Shown here: positions 1 through 6,882 of the stretch, piece by piece | How the letters are laid out: every line of letters starts with the position of its first letter | Position numbering within the stretch: position 1 is the stretch's first letter | From: UBA1240 sp045599185 | Lineage (GTDB): Bacteria; Spirochaetota; Spirochaetia; Treponematales; Treponemataceae | Assembly (NCBI GenBank): GCA_045599185.1 | Contig: JAZRVO010000005.1 | Coordinates: 1-24,081 of the forward strand | DNA: 24,081 bases | Direction of reading: 5' to 3' | Notes under the pieces: generated by a model | Databases searched by the model: none | What the model was told of the DNA's origin: nothing | What the model saw: only the letters and a program-made list of their open reading frames with translations | Position numbers and translations under genes: made by a program

Positions 1-1089
1 TACAACGTAGGACCAGGAGATTTTATTCTTGATTTTCTTGATTCTTTGGGATGGACACAAGCAGATCTTGCAGAAGTAACTGGATTCAGCGTAAAGACAA
101 TAAATCTTCTTATCAATAACAAACAGGGAATTACTCCAGAAACTGCAATTACTTTAGAAAAGGCTTTTGGTTCGCCTGCTGATTTCTGGATTGAAGTCGA
201 TGCAAAATATCAGATTCGCAAAAAGGAAGAACAGAATTCAGAAAAGAATGAATTAACTGCAAAAAAGGCAATGCTCAGAAAATATATGCCAGTTACAGAA
301 ATGAAAAAGAAAGGCTGGTTTTTGTATGACATCGACACTGTAAAAGGAATCGAGCAGGAATGTATTCGTATTTTCAATCAGCCATCGGTACCAGAATCAG
401 AATATTCCCAAGAATACAAATTCTGTGCCCGTCAGACTATTTTTGATTATGATTATACTTTGTGGTATAGCAAAACTTGGTTTGAATATGCAAAACTACA
501 TGCAGCATCTTTTGAGCTTCCAGAATATAATAGAGAAAAATTGCAAAGTATTGCAGATAATCTGTATGGATATACTCTGAAAAGCGATGGCGTAAATGAG
601 TTAATTAATGATTTAAATGCATGTGGAGTAGGCTTTTTCTGTCTGAGTCATTTACAGAAAACTTATCTTGATGGAGCTGCTTTCATTAGTGGTTATAATC
701 CTTTTGTTGTTTACACATGCCGCTATGACAGAATTGATAATTTCTGGTTCGTTGTTGCCCATGAAATAGCACATATTTTGCATCATTATGATTTCTTAAA
801 AGATGCATTCTTAGATGACCTCGATAAAAAATCAGAAAATGCAAGAGAAAAAGAAGCTGATAAATATGCCGGCATTTATCTTAATCAGGATAAAGTTCTT
901 GCTATTGGACAGCAATTCGGAAAGTATTTGAATGCTTCAAGACTTTCTTTAATCAGCAAAGAAACAAATGTTTCTGTTCCTGTAGCATTAGGTATGTTAC
1001 AGCATTTTGGAATGTTGGATTGGCGACAGTTTGCTAAATATAAGGTTCATGCAAAGGATTCTATTCCTGAGGAATTGATAAAAGGATAA
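1..1089 (+). CDS. HigA-type HTH regulator fused to ImmA/IrrE-like zinc peptidase, 5' end outside window
   Basis: The frame is open from base 1, so the true start lies upstream; the TTG at 46 is only an internal codon. The first residues in the window (PGDFILDFLDSLGWTQADLA) match the opening of HigA-type XRE antitoxins, where PGE-LxxxFLxPLGxTQxxLA leads into the helix-turn-helix and an ITPETAxxLxxAFG-FW segment. The C-terminal half carries HEIAH at residues 239-243 counted from codon 46, the zinc-binding HExxH of the ImmA/IrrE (DUF955, M78) peptidases, with a downstream ExEADKYA glutamate segment typical of the family. Such proteins bind DNA and cleave a partner repressor, or act as antitoxins. 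The stop codon overlaps the next gene by one base (TAATG), so the two are translationally coupled. The DNA is visibly more AT-rich than the region after 2.6 kb. Any toxin partner would lie upstream, outside the window. Confidence 0.85.
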   Translation, partial: YNVGPGDFILDFLDSLGWTQADLAEVTGFSVKTINLLINNKQGITPETAITLEKAFGSPADFWIEVDAKYQIRKKEEQNSEKNELTAKKAMLRKYMPVTEMKKKGWFLYDIDTVKGIEQECIRIFNQPSVPESEYSQEYKFCARQTIFDYDYTLWYSKTWFEYAKLHAASFELPEYNREKLQSIADNLYGYTLKSDGVNELINDLNACGVGFFCLSHLQKTYLDGAAFISGYNPFVVYTCRYDRIDNFWFVVAHEIAHILHHYDFLKDAFLDDLDKKSENAREKEADKYAGIYLNQDKVLAIGQQFGKYLNASRLSLISKETNVSVPVALGMLQHFGMLDWRQFAKYKVHAKDSIPEELIKG

Positions 1090-2510
1090 TGCAACAAGAC
1101 CATCTTTCCCGCCAACCGTTCATCGATCTTCTCAAAAACATAATTGCAAATCAATCAGCAAATAGCAAAGGATATTCCATCGCAATTGATGGTGAATGGG
1201 GCAGCGGAAAAACATGGGTACTGAATGAACTTGAATCTCAGTTAGATAAAAAATATTTAGTGTTCCATTACAATGCCTGGGAGAATGATTACTACGAAGA
1301 ACCATTAGTTGCAATTCTTTCTGTAATGATTGGGAAAATTAATGAAATCTCAAAACAAAAATCTGTATATGAATCAGCAGTTGATGAATTGCTTAAAGAA
1401 GCTGGAAAAGATTTAAAGCTTCTCTTATGTGGGATTACTAAGGAAATAACCAAGATTGATATTGAAAAATCAATTAATAGTAAAAATGGACTTATAGAGC
1501 GGATAAAAAAAGGAACTGAAATTCCAGATGATATAAATTCAATGCTTCCTATGCAAAATGCCTTGAATACTGTTAGAGAAAACATCAAAAAACTTTCAGA
1601 AAAATTTTCAGTTATTCTTATTATTGATGAACTCGACCGTTGTCTTCCTGAATATGCAATAAAAGTTTTAGAGCGATTACATCATATCTGTAATGAAATG
1701 CCAGTTTTCCAGATAATTGCAATAGATAAAAAGCAGTTGGCAGATGGTATTTCAAAGGTTTATGGAAAAGTTCATACAAATAAACAAGGGGATACGGAAC
1801 AACACATTTTACAATTTGCAGATAATTATCTTCAGAAATTCATAGATGTTTCAATACCTTTACCAAACGGTGAAAACACAACTGAATTGTCCATTCTAAA
1901 CGGTTTGGAGAAATATTTTGAACCGTATATAAGACCTACCAATTTTAATCAAGAATTGGTTGTATTTGATGAAAAGTTTTTATTGAACTTTATCAAGACA
2001 CTATTTGGTGGAATTGATAAACGAACAATGGAAAAAGTGTTATCACTTGTAAGAATCTGTCATGAACTAACATTAGCTTCTGGTGCCAAAATGGAAGAAT
2101 ATTTATATCCGCATTTAGTTTATGAGGTTTTATACACCATACAAGTTTATTGTTTTCATCAAAAAGATGATTTAAAAATAAAAAAATATAGTGATGGAAG
2201 TTTCGATGCTTTTAGACTGATATTTTTTGATAAATTTGATTTGGTACGAAATCCATATTTAAGTAAATATAAATTATTTAATTCTAATTTAGCACAGCTC
2301 ACTGAGTGTTTTTTATCCGGCGAAGAATACGAAAATAGTTTTGATTTTGAAGTTATAAATACGATTACTTATTTTATGAAATTTTTTGCACCTAGAAAAC
2401 TCAGTTTCTTGGATCAACTACAAAACGAATTTAACGAGTGGATTTCTGATGATATAAAGTTTTTAGCTGTCTATAAAAGTATCGTTTTACAATTGGTTTA
2501 TTCATATTAA
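1089..2510 (+). CDS. KAP-family P-loop NTPase
   Basis: A 473-residue soluble P-loop ATPase. Walker A is GEWGSGKT at residues 35-42 and Walker B is ILIIDELD at 176-183, with D180/E181 followed by R184. The DGEWGSGKT, HYNAWE and DELDRC signatures are those of the KAP NTPase family (named for Kidins220/ARMS and PifA). Many KAP proteins carry membrane helices inserted between the Walker motifs; I see no convincing transmembrane segment here, so this member is probably cytoplasmic. The remaining 250 residues are a helical, low-complexity-free region that I cannot assign. The ATG overlaps the stop of the HTH/ImmA gene, so both belong to one transcription unit that ends at a strong terminator directly downstream. 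PifA of plasmid F blocks phage T7 growth, so a defence role is plausible but is inference. The gene is AT-rich, which suggests recent acquisition. Confidence 0.85.
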   Translation: MQQDHLSRQPFIDLLKNIIANQSANSKGYSIAIDGEWGSGKTWVLNELESQLDKKYLVFHYNAWENDYYEEPLVAILSVMIGKINEISKQKSVYESAVDELLKEAGKDLKLLLCGITKEITKIDIEKSINSKNGLIERIKKGTEIPDDINSMLPMQNALNTVRENIKKLSEKFSVILIIDELDRCLPEYAIKVLERLHHICNEMPVFQIIAIDKKQLADGISKVYGKVHTNKQGDTEQHILQFADNYLQKFIDVSIPLPNGENTTELSILNGLEKYFEPYIRPTNFNQELVVFDEKFLLNFIKTLFGGIDKRTMEKVLSLVRICHELTLASGAKMEEYLYPHLVYEVLYTIQVYCFHQKDDLKIKKYSDGSFDAFRLIFFDKFDLVRNPYLSKYKLFNSNLAQLTECFLSGEEYENSFDFEVINTITYFMKFFAPRKLSFLDQLQNEFNEWISDDIKFLAVYKSIVLQLVYSY

Positions 2511-2554
2511 TATTAACACATTGTTTATAAATAGAAATTATCCGTCCACCCTTT

Positions 2555-2595
2555 GCGCCATAAGCATGGTTTTATTGCTTATGGCGCGTTTTTTT
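2555..2595 (+). terminator. Rho-independent terminator of the HTH/KAP unit
   Basis: A perfect 12-bp stem, GCGCCATAAGCA (2555-2566) paired with TGCTTATGGCGC (2576-2587), has a 9-nt loop and is followed by G and seven T. It lies 45 bases after the KAP stop codon. The minus-strand side has no T tract, so it acts mainly on plus-strand transcripts. Confidence 0.9.
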
Positions 2596-2675
2596 GTTTA
2601 TAGCTCAGCAGGAATCTTCTTTATTCCTGTTTGTCGGCTTCGTTTCTTTCTGCTTCTGCACCGTCTTCCGCTGTT

Positions 2676-3680
2676 TCAGTTCCCTTCTGCTTCTGCGCTG
2701 TCTTCTGTTTTTTCAGCTTTTTCCGCTTTTTCTGCGGTTTCGTCTGTTTCAGATTCTTCGTTATTTCCTTCAGCTGTTTCTGCTGTTTTGTCACTGCCGT
2801 TTTTCTTTTCTTTGCCGCCTTTAATAATGACAATTCCAATTACAAGCACAAAAATTATTAAAAACAGCCGCCACGCAATGTTGCCTCTGGCATTTTTGCC
2901 AAGTTTTTCCTTAAGGGTGTCAGCACTGTTTACGTCGGAAGAAAAAACTTTGTAAACTTTTTCTTTTCCAATTTGGTAAGGTTCAAAAGTGCTGCCGCTT
3001 TGCTTGGCAAGAATGCTGAGCGAGTCTTCGCTCATGTCATAGTAGGAATAGCTTACACTTACATCACCGGTTTTTGGATTTGCGTCTCGTCCCGGGTTGG
3101 TGTAATAAGTGCCTTCAAAAACAAGGCCGCATATCGTAATGTCCTTGCTGGTTAGCGTTGCTGTTACCGGAATGTCGTCAAGTCCTTCGGAATCGATAGT
3201 GAAGTTGCCAAGTTTTACAGGCACGGTTTTTACAACGGAATAAAGGCTGTCGGCCGGAATGAAAGCCTTAAAAATGTCGCCGCTTTCTTCATAATCGCCG
3301 CTAAAATAATAATCGTCCGCGTTTTCCAAAGTCAGCCCTGCGCCTGCTTTAGGTTCTTCCCGTTCAACCCATTCGCTGGAATCTTTATCAATTTTTACGT
3401 AATCTTTAACGGTACGTTCAACCTTAAAACTGTTAAAGTTAAAATCCACTTCGTCAAACTTTACTGATTCATCAAAAGAAAGCCTGCCGGTAACAAGAAC
3501 AAGCTTGCCGTCGTTTTCCGGTTTTACTTCGCCGCCGTTTACAACCGTAACTTCTTTAAGAATGGTGCTGTTCAAATTGTCAGAATTTCTGGCATTGTTT
3601 ACGCCTGTTATTGCAAGGTAAATTACAACAACCGCCAGCAAAATGCCGCTTTTTACAATTTTTGCCGAATCTTTATTCAT
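2676..3680 (-). CDS. TMEM43-like membrane protein with acidic C-terminal tail
   Basis: About 334 residues, with an N-terminal membrane helix (SGILLAVVVIYLAITGV), a central extracytoplasmic-type domain and a second membrane helix (FLIIFVLVIGIVII) about 60 residues from the end. The stretch EVKPENDGKLVLVTGRLSF and the following FKVERTVKDYVKI match the TMEM43 (LUMA) family core (NEGKLVHVxG...LxRxVEMYQW); bacterial members have no settled function. I chose ATG 3680 because AAAGGAGA lies just upstream; a TTG five codons earlier overlaps that ribosome site. The tail is a repetitive Glu/Ala/Lys run (TAEKAEKAEKTEDSAEAEG) that stops at TGA 2676-2678, while the adjacent frame continues in the same style for 19 more codons (see findings). 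The gene is monocistronic, convergent with the KAP unit. Confidence 0.75.
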   Translation of the reverse strand: MNKDSAKIVKSGILLAVVVIYLAITGVNNARNSDNLNSTILKEVTVVNGGEVKPENDGKLVLVTGRLSFDESVKFDEVDFNFNSFKVERTVKDYVKIDKDSSEWVEREEPKAGAGLTLENADDYYFSGDYEESGDIFKAFIPADSLYSVVKTVPVKLGNFTIDSEGLDDIPVTATLTSKDITICGLVFEGTYYTNPGRDANPKTGDVSVSYSYYDMSEDSLSILAKQSGSTFEPYQIGKEKVYKVFSSDVNSADTLKEKLGKNARGNIAWRLFLIIFVLVIGIVIIKGGKEKKNGSDKTAETAEGNNEESETDETAEKAEKAEKTEDSAEAEGN

Positions 3681-3801
3681 TTTTTCTCCTTTCAAGGCTT
3701 TCTGTTCCTTATAAAAATGAAAATTTTCAAAAACCTTCTGTGTTTTTCAGTTTGCACAGAAAACGTACATGGAATATATCGGTAAAAAACGGCCTGTGCT
3801 T

Positions 3802-3829
3802 TTGCAGTGTGGGCGCAAAGTGCTATAGT
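3802..3829 (+). promoter_or_regulatory. Probable sigma-70 promoter for the 70-codon gene
   Basis: TTGCAG (3802-3807) and TATAGT (3824-3829) are separated by 16 bases, 26 bases before the ATG at 3856. The match to consensus is moderate. A good ribosome site (AAAAGGAG) follows at 3841-3848. Confidence 0.45.
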
Positions 3830-3855
3830 GACCGTACCAATAAAAGGAGCGCGAA

Positions 3856-4068
3856 ATGTCAAAATACAGTAGTCTTTGGGAATATATGAAAAACCACGCC
3901 GGCGATACACTGACGCTTACTTATGAAGAAATTGAAAAAATTGCCGGCCTGCCTTTGGATCATTCGTTTTTAACTTACAAAAAAGAACTGACCGAATACG
4001 GCTGGCAGGTTAAAAAAATTCACATAAAAGAAAAATGCATAGATTTTGAAAGGCTTGCTGAAAAATAG
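3856..4068 (+). CDS. Small protein of 70 residues resembling DUF7662-type proteins
   Basis: A short real gene: it has AAAAGGAG eight bases before the ATG and its own promoter-like sequence. The opening (SKYSSLWEYMKNHAGDTLTL) followed by EEIEKIAGLPLDHSFLTYKKE and a GWQVKKIHIKEKCIDFER end resembles the compact pattern SKYxPLxxYL...LTFxEIExIxG.xLPxSA...AGWxVxxVDxxxxxVxF seen in small uncharacterised proteins now grouped as DUF7662. Function is unknown. The insertion that usually sits in the middle of that pattern (a Trp-rich linker) is shorter here. The stop codon TAG shares its last base with a dispersed 46-bp repeat that could act as the transcript end. Confidence 0.7.
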   Translation: MSKYSSLWEYMKNHAGDTLTLTYEEIEKIAGLPLDHSFLTYKKELTEYGWQVKKIHIKEKCIDFERLAEK

Positions 4069-4113
4069 CCTGAATGCCGGGTTTGAAAAATTTACAAAAA
4101 ACAACCTTCAGGC
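4068..4113. repeat. Dispersed 46-bp inverted-repeat element, copy A
   Basis: The element starts GCCTGAATGCCGGGTTTG, continues AAAAATTTACAAAAAAC and ends AACCTTCAGGC. The ends GCCTGAA and TTCAGGC are a perfect 7-bp inverted repeat. A second copy at 23152-23196 differs at five substitutions and one indel, two of the substitutions being a compensating pair in the arms (GCCCGAA/TTCGGGC). It overlaps the stop codon of the preceding gene by one base. Confidence 0.75.
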
Positions 4114-4146
4114 AAATATTTAAAACTCGAAGTTTGAACTAAATGG

Positions 4147-4174
4147 AAAGGCGGCCGCCGTAAAAACCGCCTTT
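4147..4174. repeat. Inverted repeat in a convergent gap
   Basis: AAAGGCGG (4147-4154) and CCGCCTTT (4167-4174) form an 8-bp stem with a 12-base loop between the 70-codon gene and the converging zinc-ribbon gene. There is no clear T tract on either side, so terminator function is uncertain. The rest of 4114-4234 shows nothing else I recognise. Confidence 0.4.
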
Positions 4175-4234
4175 AAGCGTGGCAAACCCGGCACAAATGC
4201 AGACTTTGCGGTGCGCTTATGCGGTTTTGCGCGC

Positions 4235-5785
4235 TTACAATATTCTGTAGTCTTCTATAACCCAGTCGTATTTTTTAAGGTTCAGCCTGCCGCCGCAATA
4301 CTGGCACCTGCCGCCTTCCAGCAGAGAAACGGAACTTCCGCAGTCGCTGCACCTTAAAACTGAAGGTTCGCACACAGCTTCAGTTTTGCATTCGGTGTTT
4401 TTTGCAAGCGAAAGGTGAACCTTTTCATTTGTTTCGCAAAAACCGTTATTTTTTATGCGTACAAGGTTAAGGCGGGAAGTAATTTCAATTTTGCTGGTAT
4501 TTTCGTCAAAAGACATGTTTTCAAACGTTATGCTGGTTACGTCCATGTCCACAATGTCCGAATATTTTTCCAAAAGTCCGTCCAAATCCTTTTCTGCAAA
4601 AACGGAAATCTGTTCACTTTTGTCTGCGTAGTGAATCGTTGCAAGCTTGTTCTGAATGTTGCTGAAAAAATGTTCCGCAGAAAAAAGCGGATCGTTTTCC
4701 TTTATGCGCTTAACAAATGCTTCGTTCCGTTCGTCAATCGGTTTCAGTTTTCTCATAAGCGAAAGCTTCGCAGATTCTTTCAGCTGAATGAACGGAAAAA
4801 TGAAAAACGTAAAGCCCAGACTTCCAAAAAGCCCGAATGCACCGGCTACAAAGGCAGCGCCAAAAATGCTTACCGCGGCACTAAGCATAACGCCTTCTTT
4901 CTGTTCAAAAGAAACGGCAATCATGCAGATAAGGCTGAATACAAAAACCGGCACGGCGCAAAAAAGAAAAGCCCTTCGCTTGTAAAAACTTCGCCTGTCT
5001 CGGTATTTGTCGTATGCAATTTCGTAGTCTTTCCTTAATGCAAAGTTGCTTATTCTTTTGCCCAAATCTTCAATTGTGAATTTTGTTCCGCAATAGTCGC
5101 AGCCGTCCAAAAGGTTTTCCCTTGTTGCCTTGCTGCCGCAGCTGGGGCAGGTTATCAGGCTGTCGCCGTCGTTTTTAGCGTTAAGAATGCTGTAGTTTGC
5201 AAGCTCGTTATCTGTTTTTACGTATTTGAACGTACCGTTTGTATAGGTGCGCCTGCATTCAATTCTTTCTTTTGCTTCCGTAATTTCGTACTTGCCGTCA
5301 AAATATTTCTTTTTTGTAACAGAAACACCGTTGTAGCTTTTCCTTTCTGCTTCAAAATTAAGCGAAACATTTTTTCTGTCCATGCGCATTTTTTGCAGGT
5401 AAAGCAGGTGCCAGTAAAGCTGGGTTGCTGTGTGCTGAATTATGCTGTTCGGCTCTGTACCGCGAACGGTAAAAAAGCTGTAAACGCTTTGGCGAAAACT
5501 AGAAATCAGCCTGTCGTCTTCGTCCGCGTCGGCCTTGCCTTTCTGTTCCGGCGTTACAAGGGCTTTTGCATCGTCTTTAAGCGTTTTTTTCTGGTTTTTC
5601 CATGCCGGTATGGTTATTTGCGTTAAAAATACAATTCCTGCGGCAAGGCAAAAACCGCCCATTACAACTGAAAATATAATTGAACCTATCGAATGTTCTC
5701 CGTCTGGCGAAAATGCCGCGCCAATAATGCCGAACCCGATGCCAATTGTTGCTACCGTTAATGCCGTGTCTTTAAAGCGATTCAT
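4235..5785 (-). CDS. Membrane protein with two zinc ribbons and a TIM44-like domain
   Basis: A 516-residue protein. Hydrophobic segments lie near residues 7-26 and 33-56 and again near 272-294 and 302-336. Between the two membrane pairs is a zinc ribbon (C213-x2-C216 and C229-x2-C232, CPSCG and CDYCG), and a second ribbon closes the protein (CSDCG from C479 and CQYCG from C494). The region of about 365-460, with FSAEHFFSNIQNKLATIHYA and the following acidic helix and strand pattern, resembles the TIM44-like domain found in bacterial membrane proteins that also carry zinc ribbons. The biochemical role is unknown; a scaffold or membrane-associated binding function is inference. The start is supported by AGGGAAAAC just upstream of the ATG. 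It is divergent from pstS and convergent with the 70-codon gene. Confidence 0.75.
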   Translation of the reverse strand: MNRFKDTALTVATIGIGFGIIGAAFSPDGEHSIGSIIFSVVMGGFCLAAGIVFLTQITIPAWKNQKKTLKDDAKALVTPEQKGKADADEDDRLISSFRQSVYSFFTVRGTEPNSIIQHTATQLYWHLLYLQKMRMDRKNVSLNFEAERKSYNGVSVTKKKYFDGKYEITEAKERIECRRTYTNGTFKYVKTDNELANYSILNAKNDGDSLITCPSCGSKATRENLLDGCDYCGTKFTIEDLGKRISNFALRKDYEIAYDKYRDRRSFYKRRAFLFCAVPVFVFSLICMIAVSFEQKEGVMLSAAVSIFGAAFVAGAFGLFGSLGFTFFIFPFIQLKESAKLSLMRKLKPIDERNEAFVKRIKENDPLFSAEHFFSNIQNKLATIHYADKSEQISVFAEKDLDGLLEKYSDIVDMDVTSITFENMSFDENTSKIEITSRLNLVRIKNNGFCETNEKVHLSLAKNTECKTEAVCEPSVLRCSDCGSSVSLLEGGRCQYCGGRLNLKKYDWVIEDYRIL

Positions 5786-5874
5786 AAGTTTTCCCTGTTT
5801 TCTGCCCGTTTGATGGTTACTTAATATTTTAATGGTAAAAAAAACATATTAGCAACTAAAAATTTCTGGCACTT

Positions 5875-5888
5875 GCTTTTGCAAAAGC
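5875..5888. promoter_or_regulatory. Perfect 14-bp palindrome between divergent genes
   Basis: GCTTTTGCAAAAGC is perfectly palindromic and is bracketed by CTGGC at 5866-5870 and GCCAG at 5887-5891. It ends five bases before the Pho box of pstS and lies upstream of the divergent membrane-protein gene, so it may be an operator. No regulator can be named. Confidence 0.4.
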
Positions 5889-5892
5889 CAGA

Positions 5893-5931
5893 TTAACGAT
5901 TTTTTAACAGAAGCTTAATCATTTCTTAAAA
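5893..5931 (+). promoter_or_regulatory. Pho box: four 6-mers with 11-bp spacing upstream of pstS
   Basis: TTAACG (5893), TTAACA (5904), TTAATC (5915) and TTAAAA (5926) recur exactly every 11 bases, one DNA turn apart. This is the layout of PhoB/PhoP binding sites, and the TTAACA form is like that of the Bacillus PhoP box. The last repeat is 47 bases before the pstS ATG, where a -35 element would be expected. No clear consensus -10 follows (TAAGCAT near 5948 is a weak candidate). The likely activator, PhoB, is encoded in the same locus. Confidence 0.8.
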
Positions 5932-5978
5932 AAAGCCACTTATTTTGTAAGCATCTTAATTTTAACGAGGTAATTCAA

Positions 5979-6785
5979 ATGAAAAAAATTATTTTACTTG
6001 CTTCTGCATTGTTCTGCATGACAACTGCGGCGGTTTTTGCCAATGGTGCAAAAGAAAACAAGGCAGTTTCTACTGACGGTTCTACCAGCATGGAAAAAGT
6101 TATCGGTATTCTTGCAGAAAGCTTTGAAGCAGAAAAGGGCATAAGCGTAAGCTACAACCCAAGCGGAAGCGGCGCAGGAATCAGTTCCGTAAAGGAAGGC
6201 CGCTGTGACATCGGCTTATCCAGCCGCAGCCTTAAACAGGCAGAAAAAGACAGCGGCCTGAAAGAAACGGTGCTTGCCTATGATGGAATTGCACTGATTG
6301 TAAACGAAAAAAACATGGTTGCCGATTTAACGCTGAAAAATATTGCTGATATTTACACCGGCGTTATTACAAACTGGTCTCAGCTTGGCGGCGAAGATGC
6401 CCAGATTGTAGTAATTGGCCGCGAAGCCGGAAGCGGAACACGCGACGGGTTTGAATCTGTTACCGGCACAAAGGACAAATGCGTTTTGCGCCAGGAACTT
6501 ACAAGCACCGGCGACGTTATTGCAAGCGTAGCTTCAAATGCAAATGCTATTGGCTATGCAAGCCTTGCAAGCGTAAAAGGCAAGGTAAGAATTGTAAGCG
6601 TTGAAGGCGTAGAACCAAGTGAAGCAACCATTAAAAACGGCACTTATAAAGTTCAGCGCCCGTTTGTTCTGGTTACGGACAGTGCCAGACCACTTAGTAA
6701 AAATGCAGAAAGTTTCTTTAACTATGCAACTTCTTCTGCGGTAAAACCACTGCTGCAAAAAGCAGGCGTGGTAAGCGCAAACTAA
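5979..6785 (+). CDS. pstS: PstS, phosphate ABC transporter substrate-binding protein
   Basis: A 268-residue periplasmic phosphate-binding protein. The N terminus (MKKIILLASALFCMTTAAVFA) is a signal peptide with probable cleavage after VFA; there is no lipobox cysteine at the right position. Phosphate-binding loops are visible: TDGSTSMEKV near residue 31, PSGSGAGISSV near 60 and GREAGSGTRDGFE near 147. The length fits short PstS proteins. GAGG lies nine bases before the ATG. It is the first gene of the pst-pho locus, directly behind the four-repeat Pho box, and is followed after a 90-base gap containing a stable hairpin by pstC. Confidence 0.95.
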   Translation: MKKIILLASALFCMTTAAVFANGAKENKAVSTDGSTSMEKVIGILAESFEAEKGISVSYNPSGSGAGISSVKEGRCDIGLSSRSLKQAEKDSGLKETVLAYDGIALIVNEKNMVADLTLKNIADIYTGVITNWSQLGGEDAQIVVIGREAGSGTRDGFESVTGTKDKCVLRQELTSTGDVIASVASNANAIGYASLASVKGKVRIVSVEGVEPSEATIKNGTYKVQRPFVLVTDSARPLSKNAESFFNYATSSAVKPLLQKAGVVSAN

Positions 6786-6791
6786 AGCTTT

Positions 6792-6826
6792 GGCAGCTGG
6801 AAAAGGTGAAAACTTTGCCGGCTGCC
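6792..6826 (+). promoter_or_regulatory. Intercistronic hairpin between pstS and pstC
   Basis: GGCAGCTGG (6792-6800) pairs with CCGGCTGCC (6818-6826) with one G-U pair, and AAAG/CTTT inside extends the stem. No T tract follows, so it is more likely an mRNA-stabilising or partial-attenuation structure that keeps pstS transcript above pstCAB than a full terminator. Confidence 0.55.
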
Positions 6827-6882
6827 TGTAAGGCCGCAAGCGCGTAAAAGCGGAAAGCTTATGAAAAGCTTATGGAATGTTT

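Noticed and set aside
2521..2955. Long open frames on the plus strand opposite the TMEM43-like tail, rich in Ser/Phe/Leu
   Set aside because: They are the antisense reading of the Glu/Ala/Lys repeat tail; no ribosome site and low complexity.
4415..5038. 207-codon open frame antisense to the zinc-ribbon/TIM44-like gene
   Set aside because: The opposite strand has two coherent zinc ribbons and membrane helices; this frame has biased composition and no start signal.
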